Shown one piece after another: positions 46,922 to 56,396 of a DNA stretch of 64,000 nucleotides (its first letter is position 1; the number at the start of each line of letters is the position of its first letter). The DNA is from Mesorhizobium sp. M00.F.Ca.ET.216.01.1.1 (lineage in GTDB: Bacteria; Pseudomonadota; Alphaproteobacteria; Rhizobiales; Rhizobiaceae). The notes beneath the pieces were generated by a model. The model searched no databases. It was not told the origin of the DNA and was given only the letters and a program-made list of their open reading frames with translations. The translations under genes and the position numbers were made by a program. Location of the stretch: positions 186,001-250,000 of the forward strand of contig NZ_SADR02000004.1 of assembly GCF_004010325.2 (NCBI RefSeq), written 5' to 3'.

Positions 46922-47917
46922 ATGACGGTTTTGGTGACAGGCGGTGCCGGGTATATCGGCAGCCATATGGTCTGGGAGTTGCTGGATGCGGGCGACAGCG
47001 TGGTCGTTCTCGACCGGCTTTCGACCGGCTTTGAATGGGCGGTGGCGCCCGAGGCAAAGCTCGTCGTCGGCGATGTTGCCGACAAGGAATTGGTCGGCTC
47101 GATCATCCGTGACAACAAGGTCGACGCGATCATCCATTTCGCCGGCTCCATCGTCGTTCCAGAATCGGTCGCCGACCCCCTCGGCTACTACGAGAACAAC
47201 ACCTGCAAGACGCGCACGCTGATCGAAACCGCGGTGCGCGAAGGCGTGCCCAATTTCATCTTTTCCTCGACCGCCGCCGTCTATGGCGGTGCCGGGCTTG
47301 AGCCGGTGCGCGAGGACGCCCGCCTTGCGCCGGAATCACCCTACGGCCTGTCCAAGCTGATGAGCGAATGGATGCTGCGCGACGCGGCGATCGCCCATGG
47401 GCTGCGCTATACGGTGCTGCGATACTTCAACGTCGCCGGCGCCGATCCGAAGGGGCGCACCGGCCAGTCGACCCCCGGCGCCACGCATCTGATCAAGGTT
47501 GCCGCCGAGACGGCGCTCGGCAAGCGACCGTTCATGCAGGTGTTCGGCACAGACTATCCGACGCCGGACGGCACCTGCATGCGCGACTATATCCACGTCA
47601 GCGACCTGGCTGCGGCGCATCGACTGGCCCTTCAGCGGTTGCGCGCCGGGGGGCAAAGCCTGGTCGCCAATTGCGGCTACAGCCACGGCTATTCGGTGCT
47701 CGAAGTCATCGACAGTGTTCGCCGCACCTTTGGCCACGACTTCGAGGTGCGGACGGGTGAGCGTCGCCCCGGCGACGCGGCGGCCGTGGTCGCCAATTCA
47801 GAACTCGCCCGCAGCGAACTCGGCTGGACGCCACAGCGTGATGACCTCGACCTGATCGTTGCCGACGCGCTGGCCTGGGAGCGCATCCTGACCAGCAAGA
47901 ATTCGGCGCGCAGCTGA
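46922..47917 (+). CDS. galE: UDP-glucose 4-epimerase
   Basis: 331 residues. It is an extended short-chain dehydrogenase: NAD-binding GGAGYIGSHMVWEL at the N terminus, FSSTAAVYGG with the catalytic serine/threonine, and YGLSK with the Tyr-x-x-x-Lys pair near residue 142 to 146. LRYFNVAGADPKGRTGQ is the GalE substrate-site signature. It interconverts UDP-glucose and UDP-galactose, feeding exopolysaccharide and lipopolysaccharide in rhizobia. A GAGGA site precedes the ATG. It is divergent from hemA. Confidence 0.94.
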   Translation: MTVLVTGGAGYIGSHMVWELLDAGDSVVVLDRLSTGFEWAVAPEAKLVVGDVADKELVGSIIRDNKVDAIIHFAGSIVVPESVADPLGYYENNTCKTRTLIETAVREGVPNFIFSSTAAVYGGAGLEPVREDARLAPESPYGLSKLMSEWMLRDAAIAHGLRYTVLRYFNVAGADPKGRTGQSTPGATHLIKVAAETALGKRPFMQVFGTDYPTPDGTCMRDYIHVSDLAAAHRLALQRLRAGGQSLVANCGYSHGYSVLEVIDSVRRTFGHDFEVRTGERRPGDAAAVVANSELARSELGWTPQRDDLDLIVADALAWERILTSKNSARS

Positions 47918-47969
47918 GATCGATGGGCTCGTAGATCAAGCGCAGAAGCGCTATTGAAGGGCTTCACGG

Positions 47970-47989
47970 CGGAGCGTGGAGGCGCTCCG
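47970..47989. repeat. Small hairpin between galE and dadA
   Basis: CGGAGCG (47970-47976) and CGCTCCG (47983-47989) form a perfect 7-bp stem with a 6-nt loop, 29 bp before the dadA start. It has no T run, so it may be a leader structure rather than a terminator. Confidence 0.35.
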
Positions 47990-48017
47990 GCCGTATTAAA
48001 TCCTTTGGGGAAGCGGC

Positions 48018-49268
48018 ATGAAGATCGTGGTGCTTGGGGCTGGCGTCGTCGGAACGGCGGCCGCCTATTATCTGGCAAGCGACGGCCACGAGGTGACCGT
48101 GATCGAGCGCCATCCGGCAGCGGCGCGTGGCACTAGCCAGTCGAATGCCGGCCTGGTGTCGCCCGGCGACGCCACCGCCTGGGCTTCGCCTGCCGCGCTG
48201 AAGACGTTTCTGCGTGCGCTCTACAATCACGATCTCGGCATCAAGGTGCGGCTGCGCTTCGATCCCTATTTTCTCGCCTGGAGCCTGCGTTTCCTGCGCC
48301 AATGCACGCATGCGCGCCTGCGCGCCAACACCGACATCAAGCTGCGCCTGGCGCTCTATTCCCGCGACTGCACCAATGCGCTCTCGGCCGACACCGGCAT
48401 TCACTATGACGAGCGCAAGAAGGGTATTCTCTACTTCTTCCGCACGCAGCAGAGCCTTGATAGCGGCGCCGACAATTACCGCTATCTCGCCAAGCATGGC
48501 CTGCCGATCGAGATCGTCGGCCGCGACCGTCTGGTCGAGCTCGAGCCCGGCCTTGCCGGCGCCAGGGAGAAGATCGCCGGCGGCGTCTATTCGCCGATCG
48601 ACCAGACCGGCGATTCCCGGCAGTTCGTGGAAAATCTGGCAGCCTACGCCGCCGACAAACTCGGCGTCCGATTTCTCTACAACACCACTGTCGAAGGCCT
48701 CGACATCGAGGGCGATCATGTGCGCGCGGTGATTACCTCGGCCGGCCCGGTCACCGGCGACGCCGTGGTGATCTCGATGGGGCCGGAAAGCGGCCTGCTC
48801 GGCCGCCGCTACGGCATCGATCTGCCGGTCTATCCGGTCAAGGGTTACACCGCGACCGTGCCGCTGGAGGACGAGAGCAAGGGGCCGACAATGGGCGGCG
48901 CCGACGAGGATCGGCTGATCGGTTATTCCAGGCTCGGCAACCGGCTGCGGCTGGCCTCGACGGCCGAATTCACCGGCTTCGACCGCAGCCACCGGCCGAG
49001 CGATTTCGCGGCGATGTTCAAGACCGGCAAGGAACTCTTTCCCGGTGCTTTCGATGAGAACAAGGCCGAGCTCTGGGCCGGCTTGCGGCCGATGATGCCG
49101 AATTCGGTGCCGGTCATCGGCCAGGCGCGCTATAGAAACCTCTATCTCGACACCGGCCACGGTCATGTCGGCTGGACCATGGCCTGCGGCTCCGGAAAAT
49201 TTCTCGCCGATGTGGTGGCCGGCCGCAAGCCGGAGATCGATCCGCAAGGGCTGGTCTACAGGAACTAG
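48018..49268 (+). CDS. dadA: D-amino-acid dehydrogenase
   Basis: 416 residues. FAD-binding motif VLGAGVVGTAAAYYLASDGH starts at residue 5. SQSNAGLVSPGDATAWASPA is the DadA-family signature, and the C-terminal NLYLDTGHGHVGWTMACGSG closes the flavin fold. It oxidises D-amino acids, classically D-alanine, to keto acids with electrons going to the respiratory chain. The next gene begins 3 bp after its stop and encodes an ornithine-racemase-type domain. The usual partner would be an alanine racemase, so the natural substrate here may be D-ornithine or another basic D-amino acid. Confidence 0.92.
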   Translation: MKIVVLGAGVVGTAAAYYLASDGHEVTVIERHPAAARGTSQSNAGLVSPGDATAWASPAALKTFLRALYNHDLGIKVRLRFDPYFLAWSLRFLRQCTHARLRANTDIKLRLALYSRDCTNALSADTGIHYDERKKGILYFFRTQQSLDSGADNYRYLAKHGLPIEIVGRDRLVELEPGLAGAREKIAGGVYSPIDQTGDSRQFVENLAAYAADKLGVRFLYNTTVEGLDIEGDHVRAVITSAGPVTGDAVVISMGPESGLLGRRYGIDLPVYPVKGYTATVPLEDESKGPTMGGADEDRLIGYSRLGNRLRLASTAEFTGFDRSHRPSDFAAMFKTGKELFPGAFDENKAELWAGLRPMMPNSVPVIGQARYRNLYLDTGHGHVGWTMACGSGKFLADVVAGRKPEIDPQGLVYRN

Positions 49269-49271
49269 GCA

Positions 49272-51098
49272 ATGTCCGGACCGCAAGTCGCCATCGACCT
49301 CGGCCGCATCGAGCGCAACGCACGCACGATCGTCGAACGCTGCGCGCTGTCCGGTATTAAGATTTTCGGCGTCACCAAGGGCACCTGCGGCATGCCGCAG
49401 GTGGCGCGCGCCATGCTGCGCGGCGGTGTCGCCGGCATCGCCGAATCGCGCTTCGAAAACATCCGCAGGCTGCGCGACAGCGGCATCACCGCCCCGATCA
49501 TGCTGCTGCGCAGCCCGCCGGTTGCTCGCGTCGAGGAAGTGGTGCGCAGCGTCGACATCAGCCTGCAATCCGAGCTTGCCATCATCCGCGAGATATCGCG
49601 CATCGCCGAGCGCATGGGTCGGGTCCACGACATCATGCTGATGATCGATCTCGGCGACCTCCGGGAAGGCATCTGGCCGAACGATCTCGTGTCGACGGTC
49701 GAACAGATACTGGCACTCAAGGGCGTGCGCATCGCCGGCATCGGCACCAATCTGGGCTGCTTCGGCGCCATCATGCCGACGGAAGAAAACCTCGGGCAAC
49801 TGGTCGCCCATGCCTACAAGACAGAGCGTCTGTCCGGCGCAAGGCTGGACTGGATCTCCGGCGGCGCCTCATCGTCGCTGCCGCTCTTGCTGGAAGGCAG
49901 GCTGCCCGTCGGCATCAACAATCTGCGGGTTGGCGAGGCGATCTTGCAGGGCGGTGTCGAAACCTTCCGCGAGGCGCCGTGGGAAGAACTCGAACCGGAC
50001 GCCTGCCGCCTGACCAGCGACATCATCGAGGTCAAGCTGAAGCCGTCGCGGCCGATCGGCGAATCCGGCTACGACGCTTTCGGCAACCAGCCGGTGTTTG
50101 CCGACGAGGGTGACAGGTTGCGCGCCATCGCCAATATCGGCCGTGAGGACGTGCTGATCGAAGGGCTGACGCCTATCGCCAAGGGCGTTCGGGTGCTCGG
50201 CGCCTCCAGCGACCATCTGCTTCTCGACGTGACCGACGCCGACCCGCCGCCTGCCGTCGGCGACCGCGTCGGCTTTCGCATGAGCTATGGCGCCATGCTG
50301 ATGGCTATGACTTCGGAATATGTCGAAAAGGCCCCGATGCATGACGTCGCGGATTTCTCCGGCCGCAAGATGGTGTCGATCACGGCCGAGCCGGCCGCGG
50401 CCGGCATACTGGCCAGGGAAGCGACCGGTGCGCGGCTGGAGGCGATGAATTTCGATGTGATCGAACTGGCAGATATCGAACGGCCGCCTTCCGGCTTGAT
50501 CCGCTTTACCGCCGGTGGCGATCGCCGCATCGCCCACAAGGCGCTGACAGCGACGGCACGGGCAACGCACTCTTTCGGCCTGATCTGGATCGATTCCATC
50601 GCCGCGCTGATGCCCGAAGACGAAGACGGCATCGACCTGGCCGAGTCCTCAGTGCTGGCGCGAGCGCTTGGCCTCGATCACAAGCCAGGCGCGCTGCAGC
50701 CGCAGCTGTCGCCGGAAAACGTCGTCATCGTCGGCCTGCGTCATGCCGATCCGGCCGAGGCGCGGGTGCTGAAGGATTCGCGGCTATCGGCCTTCACCAT
50801 GACCGATATCGACGCCACGGGTATGCGCGACGTGATGCGTGAAGCCATCCACATCGCCTCCTCCGGCACGCAAGGCTTCCATGTCAGCTATTCGCCTGAT
50901 GTGACCGAATTCGCCGGCTGGCCGGCAGGCTCCGGCGGTCTCACCGTGCGCGAAACGCATCAGGCGATGGAGGCGATAGCGCTCTCCGGCGGGCTGCTGT
51001 CGATGGATATTTCCGGCCTGACACCCGACTTCGAACCGCGGCTGGCGACGGAAACGGTCAACTTCGTCATGTCCGCCTTCGGCAAGCGGATTCTGTAG
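49272..51098 (+). CDS. Ornithine-racemase-like PLP domain fused to a degenerate arginase domain
   Basis: 608 residues. Residues 1 to about 355 are a PLP racemase of the alanine-racemase N-terminal fold. The PLP lysine is Lys36 in FGVTKGTCGMPQ, and IDLGDLREGIWPNDL and IGTNLGCFGAIMPTEENL match ornithine racemases closely. Residues about 366 to 608 are an arginase/ureohydrolase domain, alignable to the end (GGLTVRETHQAME, FGKRIL). Four of six manganese ligands are gone: Arg418 replaces the GGDH histidine, Ile443 and Ala445 replace His and Asp in DAHxD, and Ser541 replaces the first Asp of the DxD pair. Asp441 and Asp543 remain. Catalysis by this half is therefore unlikely; a sensing or scaffolding role is inferred. 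It is co-transcribed with dadA. Confidence 0.88.
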   Translation: MSGPQVAIDLGRIERNARTIVERCALSGIKIFGVTKGTCGMPQVARAMLRGGVAGIAESRFENIRRLRDSGITAPIMLLRSPPVARVEEVVRSVDISLQSELAIIREISRIAERMGRVHDIMLMIDLGDLREGIWPNDLVSTVEQILALKGVRIAGIGTNLGCFGAIMPTEENLGQLVAHAYKTERLSGARLDWISGGASSSLPLLLEGRLPVGINNLRVGEAILQGGVETFREAPWEELEPDACRLTSDIIEVKLKPSRPIGESGYDAFGNQPVFADEGDRLRAIANIGREDVLIEGLTPIAKGVRVLGASSDHLLLDVTDADPPPAVGDRVGFRMSYGAMLMAMTSEYVEKAPMHDVADFSGRKMVSITAEPAAAGILAREATGARLEAMNFDVIELADIERPPSGLIRFTAGGDRRIAHKALTATARATHSFGLIWIDSIAALMPEDEDGIDLAESSVLARALGLDHKPGALQPQLSPENVVIVGLRHADPAEARVLKDSRLSAFTMTDIDATGMRDVMREAIHIASSGTQGFHVSYSPDVTEFAGWPAGSGGLTVRETHQAMEAIALSGGLLSMDISGLTPDFEPRLATETVNFVMSAFGKRIL

Positions 51099-51106
51099 CT
51101 ACAACG

Positions 51107-52483
51107 TCAACTGCGGGCATCGACAGCCGCGCGCCAGGAGCGCGCATAATTCGCCCACGCCGGATCGGCCGGCGGATCGGTCTTTTCGCCTTTGCCCTGG
51201 GCAAGGCGATGATCCGACGCCAGCAAGGCAGCGCCGATACTGGTGCCGGTCGCAGCCTCGGACGCAATGACGACGCGCGCCGTCGCCGTCGCCAGCATGC
51301 TGACAAAAAGCCGGTTGCGGGCGAACGGCCCCTCGACGATGGCCGGGCCGTCGGCGCCGATCAGGTCGAGGCAGGTGGCGGTCGTCAGTGCCAGGTAGAA
51401 AGAGATGGCGGCAAAGCGCTGGCCGGTGTTGATGCCGTCGGCATTGAGCCATGCGGCGGTGTGGTGCGGAAACGGCCCCGAGCCTTGTTGGGTCGAGGGC
51501 AGCAGGGATGCCTTGCGAGCGAGCACTGTGGCGACATCCGCTTCGGTCCAGTCTTCCGATCGGCCTTCCGTCAACACGGAAAACTCGCGGCCGCCCATGA
51601 AGCGCGCGGACGGAACGGGGTCGCCGAGCGCGTTGACATTGACCAGCGTGTCACGTGCCGGATCAAGCGTAATTTGCCTGCCGCCGACCGCCATAGACAC
51701 CACCCAGGTGCCGGTCGAGACGACGGAGAAAGGCGGCTTGTCAGACAGCAGATGCGGCAGCAGCGAGGCGTTGGAATCGTGCAGGCCGCAAAACACCGGC
51801 GTTTGCGGATCGAGCCCGGTTTGCCGGGCAAGCGCGGGCAGGATTGTGCCGAGGCGGTCTTTCGCTGGCCTCACCGGCATCATCAGCCGACGCCATTGCA
51901 TCTTGTCGACCAGCGACGAGAAATCAGCTTTCCACGGATTCCATAGATCCGTATGGCAGCCGAGCGAGGTCACCTCGTTGGCGGCGCGGCCGGTCAGCCG
52001 CAAGGCCCAGTATTGCGGATACATGAGAATCGCTGCGGCCTTGGCGAACTCTGCCGGGAAACTCCTTTGCTGCCAGAACAACTGCGCGCCGAGATTGAGG
52101 CCGACCGGCAGGCGCGGCGTGCCTGTCTCAGTGAAGGCTGGGCGAATCTCGTCATAGTCCGCTGCAAAACTATCCGGCCCATCGAACTCATAGTCCAGGA
52201 CCGGCAGCGCCAGTTGGCCGGCTGCGTCCACCAGCACCGCCGTCGCGCCATGCGTAGTGATCGATATCGCGTCGATACGCTGCTCGCGATTGATCTCGGC
52301 GAGGCTGCCAAGGATGAAGGTCCACAATCGCTCGACATCGTGGTGCGGATAGCGGCCGTCAGCGGCGGGTGCGTTCGCCACGCGGCGCAACGTGGCCTCG
52401 CGCATGGATGCGAGATCGACCAGCGCCACCTTGGCATTGGTCTTGCCGATATCGATGACGGCGACGTGGCGGATATCAGTCAT
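51107..52483 (-). CDS. rhaK: Rhamnulokinase (FGGY family)
   Basis: 458 residues from ATG 52483 ([20 protein letters not shown]). It is an FGGY sugar kinase with the N-terminal phosphate-binding DIGKTNAK loop and the ADP-site [11 protein letters not shown] segment in the second half. In Rhizobium leguminosarum the rha-locus kinase phosphorylates rhamnulose and is also needed for rhamnose uptake. It is the last gene of rhaRSTPQUK; its start overlaps the rhaU stop as ATGA. Its 3' end is 8 bp from the convergent racemase-arginase fusion. Confidence 0.92.
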   Translation of the reverse strand: MTDIRHVAVIDIGKTNAKVALVDLASMREATLRRVANAPAADGRYPHHDVERLWTFILGSLAEINREQRIDAISITTHGATAVLVDAAGQLALPVLDYEFDGPDSFAADYDEIRPAFTETGTPRLPVGLNLGAQLFWQQRSFPAEFAKAAAILMYPQYWALRLTGRAANEVTSLGCHTDLWNPWKADFSSLVDKMQWRRLMMPVRPAKDRLGTILPALARQTGLDPQTPVFCGLHDSNASLLPHLLSDKPPFSVVSTGTWVVSMAVGGRQITLDPARDTLVNVNALGDPVPSARFMGGREFSVLTEGRSEDWTEADVATVLARKASLLPSTQQGSGPFPHHTAAWLNADGINTGQRFAAISFYLALTTATCLDLIGADGPAIVEGPFARNRLFVSMLATATARVVIASEAATGTSIGAALLASDHRLAQGKGEKTDPPADPAWANYARSWRAAVDARS

Positions 52484-52797
52484 TCCATATGGAACACGGT
52501 TTCCAGCGGCACCGCCACCGGCTCGTTGTCCGGCTTCGTCTCCATGATGTCGGCCATGTATGCCCACCATCGCTGCATCACCGGATGCTTCGGCAGATCG
52601 TCCATGCCGTGGCCGTCATGCCGCCACAGCACGCCGAACAGGATATTTGTCTCTTCGTCGAGATGGATCGAATAGTCGGAGACGCCGGCCTGCTTCAGCA
52701 GCGCAACCAGCGATGGCCAGATTTCGTCGTGGCGCTTTTTGTATTCGGCCCTCATGCCGGGCTTGAGCTTCATCTTGAACGCATATTTCTCGGCCAT
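52480..52797 (-). CDS. rhaU: L-rhamnose mutarotase
   Basis: 105 residues, the normal length (RhaM/RhaU). Family motifs are [20 protein letters not shown], then [18 protein letters not shown] and a C-terminal [15 protein letters not shown]. The conserved histidine and tryptophans line the sugar pocket. It interconverts alpha- and beta-rhamnose for the isomerase. Its ATG overlaps the rhaQ stop by one base (TGATG) and its own stop overlaps rhaK, so the three genes are tightly coupled. Confidence 0.95.
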   Translation of the reverse strand: MAEKYAFKMKLKPGMRAEYKKRHDEIWPSLVALLKQAGVSDYSIHLDEETNILFGVLWRHDGHGMDDLPKHPVMQRWWAYMADIMETKPDNEPVAVPLETVFHME

Positions 52798-53798
52798 CAG
52801 GCGAAGCGCTCCCGGCGCAGCCGCCGCCAGACGATCGGCAGCGCGATGACAATGATCAGCAGCAGGCCGATGAAGATCGACATGACGATGCCGGGCACGT
52901 TGAGCAGGCCGAGGCCGAACGTCACCAGCCCCATGATGAAGGCTGCGAGCACCACGCCCCCTATGCTGCCAGCGCCGCCCAGTATGCTGACGCCGCCGAG
53001 CACCACCATTGTGATGACCTCCAATTCGTAACCTTGCGCGATCGACGGCCGGGTCGAGCCGAGCCGCGAGGTGATCAGCACCGAAGCGATGCCCGACATC
53101 AGGCCGGTCAGGCAGAACAGGATGAATTTGATGCGATCGACGCGCACACCGGAAAACTGCGCCGCGACCGGGTTGTTGCCGATGGCAAAGACCCGGCGGC
53201 CGAAACTCGTCCGGTGCAGCACGAACCAGTAGATGACAGCTGCAACGAGAAACAGCGCCAGTTCGAACGACACCACCCACCAGACGTAACCTTGGCCGAA
53301 GAAGGCGAAACTTGAGGGATAGCCCTTGTAGGACTGGTCGCCGAGAATGATGAAGGCGATGCCGCGAAACAGGCTCATCGTGCCGATGGTGACGACAATC
53401 GATGGCAGGCCCAGCCTGGTGACGAGCAGCCCGTTGAAAGCGCCGCAGCCGAGACCGACGACGATGCCGATCGCCACCAGCGCCGGCATGCCGGCGCCGG
53501 CCTGCACCGCCATGCCCATCATCGTCGAGGCCAGCGCAATGATGGCGGCAACCGACAAGTCGATCTCACCGGAAATGATCAGCAGCGCCATGGCGAGCGC
53601 GATCAGCGCCTTTTCGGTGAAGTTGAAGGTCAGATCCGACAGCGACCATGGGTCGAGGAAGTAGGGCGAGGCAAAGCTGTTGATCGCAAAGATGGCGACC
53701 GCCACCGCGACCAGTAACGCCTCCCAGGAAAAGATCGCCGAACTGAGCGGCTTGTCGAGCCGATCGGGAATATGGCGTGGGGCAGGGGTGTCGGTCAT
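52797..53798 (-). CDS. rhaQ: Rhamnose ABC transporter permease RhaQ
   Basis: 333 residues, with about eight to ten membrane segments and the RbsC-type signature [20 protein letters not shown] near residue 78 and [19 protein letters not shown] near 265. It is one of two paralogous permeases of the rhamnose transporter. Its ATG overlaps the rhaP stop (ATGA). Naming RhaQ versus RhaP follows gene order in Rhizobium leguminosarum. Confidence 0.92.
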   Translation of the reverse strand: MTDTPAPRHIPDRLDKPLSSAIFSWEALLVAVAVAIFAINSFASPYFLDPWSLSDLTFNFTEKALIALAMALLIISGEIDLSVAAIIALASTMMGMAVQAGAGMPALVAIGIVVGLGCGAFNGLLVTRLGLPSIVVTIGTMSLFRGIAFIILGDQSYKGYPSSFAFFGQGYVWWVVSFELALFLVAAVIYWFVLHRTSFGRRVFAIGNNPVAAQFSGVRVDRIKFILFCLTGLMSGIASVLITSRLGSTRPSIAQGYELEVITMVVLGGVSILGGAGSIGGVVLAAFIMGLVTFGLGLLNVPGIVMSIFIGLLLIIVIALPIVWRRLRRERFA

Positions 53799-54772
53799 GC
53801 CGCTTCCGCCTTTCTGAGGATGATGCGGCCCTGTCGGCGTTCACCGCGCGCGTTGAGCACCACGGCCAGGATGATGGCACTGCCGGAAATCGCCATCTGC
53901 CAGAAGGGCGAGATGTTGATGACCGGCAGTGCGTTGGAGATGATACCGAGGAACAGCGCGCCGAGCACAGCACCGCCGACCGAGCCGATGCCGCCGGCAA
54001 TCGAGATGCCGCCGATGACGCAGGCGGCGATGATGTTGAGTTCGTAGCCGTTGGCGACCTCGACCGAGGCGATGACGTAACGCGAGATCCACAGGTAGCC
54101 GCAGAGACCTCCGATCATTCCAGAGAGGCAGAAGACGATGAACTTGGTACGGCCGACATCGATGCCGGCATAGACCGACGCGGTCGGATTGACGCCGATG
54201 GCGTAGATCGAGCGGCCGAGCGCGGTACGCGTCATCAGCAGGAAGAACAGCGCGATGACCAGTACGGCGATCCACGACAGCACCGGAATGCCGAGGAGCG
54301 CCGCGCGCTGCAGGCCGATGAAGGCTGGGCTCATCTGGTCGGCATTGACCCAGGCGCCGCCGGAAATGACGAAGGTGGCGCCGCGATAGATGGTGAGCGT
54401 GCCAAGCGTCACCACGATCGACGGGATGTTCAGCCGCCACACCAGGAGGCCGTTGATGGCGCCGAGCGCCAGTCCTACCAGAAGCGCCGCGACGATCAGC
54501 AGCGGGATCGGGATTGCCGGATGCGCGGCGTTCAGCATCGCCACCACCATGCCGGTGAAGCAGAGGTTGGAAGCCATCGACAGATCGATAGAGCGGGTCA
54601 GGATCACCACCATCTGACCCAGAGCCAGGATCATCAGGATCGAGGTGTCGTTGAATACCTGGCGCAGATTGGCCGGGTCGGAAAAGCCTGGAAAGCGCGT
54701 CGAGATAAGCCCGATCAGCACGACGATTGCCGCGAGCAGCCAGACTTCACGATATCTGAGGAAAGCCTTCAT
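53795..54772 (-). CDS. rhaP: Rhamnose ABC transporter permease RhaP
   Basis: 325 residues with about eight to ten membrane segments and the signature TRSIDLSMASNLCFTGMVVA near residue 60 and GGISIAGGIGSVGGAVLGA near 245. It pairs with RhaQ to form the membrane channel for L-rhamnose. Its start overlaps the rhaT stop by 4 bp and its stop overlaps rhaQ by 4 bp. Confidence 0.92.
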   Translation of the reverse strand: MKAFLRYREVWLLAAIVVLIGLISTRFPGFSDPANLRQVFNDTSILMILALGQMVVILTRSIDLSMASNLCFTGMVVAMLNAAHPAIPIPLLIVAALLVGLALGAINGLLVWRLNIPSIVVTLGTLTIYRGATFVISGGAWVNADQMSPAFIGLQRAALLGIPVLSWIAVLVIALFFLLMTRTALGRSIYAIGVNPTASVYAGIDVGRTKFIVFCLSGMIGGLCGYLWISRYVIASVEVANGYELNIIAACVIGGISIAGGIGSVGGAVLGALFLGIISNALPVINISPFWQMAISGSAIILAVVLNARGERRQGRIILRKAEAA

Positions 54773-56310
54773 TCCGCGATCCCCGCTGCTGTCCTGACTA
54801 GCGTTTCGGCGTCGAGCCCCTTGTTGTCGTAGACCGAAGCGATGCGGCCTTCGCGCATGACGACGACGCGGTCGGACATGCCGAGGATCTCGGGCAGCTC
54901 GGACGACACCATGATCACCGACAAGCCTTGCGCGACCAGCTCGGCCATGAAACCGTGCACGGCGGCTTTGGAGCCGATGTCAATGCCCTTGGTCGGCTCG
55001 TCGAGGATGATCACCCTGGGCGCAGTCGCCAGCCATTTGGCAATGACGATCTTCTGCTGGTTGCCGCCCGACAGCGTGCCGACGTCCTGGCTGAGCGAGG
55101 AGGCGCGCAGGTCCAGCCGCTCGGTGTAGGAGCGGGCCAGCGCGAACTCCTCGGCGAGCCGCAACATGCCTGACTTGGACGTGCGCCTGAGCGAAGGGAG
55201 CGAGACATTCTGGAAGATCGGCAGGCCGATCACCACGCCCTGCTTGCCGCGCTCTTCCGGCACGTAGACGATGCCGGCCTCTATCGAATCCGCCGCAGAC
55301 TTCGGCGCGATCGGTTTGCCGTCCAGCGTGATCGTGCCGCTGCTGGTGCGGGTGATGCCTGATATCGCCTGCATCACCTCGCTGCGGCCGGCGCCAACAA
55401 GGCCGTAGAAGCCGAGGATCTCGCCTCTGTGCAGTTCGAAGCCGATGTCGTCGAACTCGGTCGGGTGCGACAGGCCGGAGACGGAAAGCACCGGCGCGCC
55501 GATCTCGGCCTTGCGCTGTGGAAAGATATGGTCCACGGCGCGGCCGACCATCATGCGCACGATCTGGCTCTGGCCGGCATCCTTGATCAGCCCTTCGCCG
55601 ACCATCTCGCCGTCGCGGAACACCGTATAGCGGTCGGCAATGCGATAGATCTCGTCGAACTTGTGGCTGATGAACAGGATCGCCTTGCCTTCGCTCTTCA
55701 GGAATTCGATGAGCAGGAAAAGCTCTTCGATCTCCTTCATCGAAAGTGCTGCGGTCGGCTCGTCCATGATGACGATCTGCGCGTCGATCGACATGGCGCG
55801 CGCGACGGCCACGAGGTGCTTGTTGGCGATGCCGAGGTCCTTCAGCCGCGCGTCGGCGTCGATGTGGCTGGCGCCCATTGTGCCCAGCACTTCCTTCGCG
55901 TTCTTGCGCATGGTGCGCCAGTCGATGGTGCCGAAGCGCGTTCGAGGTGCATGGCCGAGAATGATGTTTTCGGCGACGGTGAGATCATCGAACAGCACGG
56001 TTTCCTGGTGGATGGCGGTGATGCCGTGCCCGAAAGCGGCATGGGCGCTGGGCAAGGTGACGGGCTGGTCGTCGATGCTGATCGAACCTGAATCGGGCTG
56101 GTAGATGCCGGTCATGATCTTGACCAGCGTCGACTTGCCGGCGCCGTTCTCACCGATCAGCGCGGTCACCTGGCCGGGATAGAGCGACAGGCTGACATCA
56201 TGCAGCGCGCGCACGCCGGGAAAGCTTTTGCTGATGCCGGATAGCGTCAGCCGCGGAACTGAAGGCAAAGGCTGCTCCTCTGCCAAATTAGGTTGGGCTG
56301 TCGTGTCCAT
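54769..56310 (-). CDS. rhaT: Rhamnose ABC transporter ATPase RhaT
   Basis: 513 residues from ATG 56310 (MDTTAQPNLAEEQPLPSVPR); no strong ribosome site is visible, and the frame opens 90 bp earlier. There are two ABC modules: the first has GENGAGKST, the second the degenerate GLVGAGRSEVMQ loop and signature [15 protein letters not shown] with LDEPTKGIDIGS. It energises the RhaP/RhaQ channel. It is unrelated to the proton-symporter also called RhaT in E. coli; the name follows rhizobial usage. Confidence 0.92.
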   Translation of the reverse strand: MDTTAQPNLAEEQPLPSVPRLTLSGISKSFPGVRALHDVSLSLYPGQVTALIGENGAGKSTLVKIMTGIYQPDSGSISIDDQPVTLPSAHAAFGHGITAIHQETVLFDDLTVAENIILGHAPRTRFGTIDWRTMRKNAKEVLGTMGASHIDADARLKDLGIANKHLVAVARAMSIDAQIVIMDEPTAALSMKEIEELFLLIEFLKSEGKAILFISHKFDEIYRIADRYTVFRDGEMVGEGLIKDAGQSQIVRMMVGRAVDHIFPQRKAEIGAPVLSVSGLSHPTEFDDIGFELHRGEILGFYGLVGAGRSEVMQAISGITRTSSGTITLDGKPIAPKSAADSIEAGIVYVPEERGKQGVVIGLPIFQNVSLPSLRRTSKSGMLRLAEEFALARSYTERLDLRASSLSQDVGTLSGGNQQKIVIAKWLATAPRVIILDEPTKGIDIGSKAAVHGFMAELVAQGLSVIMVSSELPEILGMSDRVVVMREGRIASVYDNKGLDAETLVRTAAGIAE

Positions 56311-56396
56311 ACTTGTATCAGGCCCTGAAGTAAGGTCCGTTTTTAAAGTCGCGGCGGGAGCTGAGCCCCGCCGCGCCAGCTCGAGGGGCTCCAGGA

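Noticed and set aside
47964-49811. A 615-codon minus-strand frame opposite dadA and the racemase fusion
   Set aside because: Translation is a low-complexity Arg/Asp/His/Ala mix, as expected for antisense of these genes.
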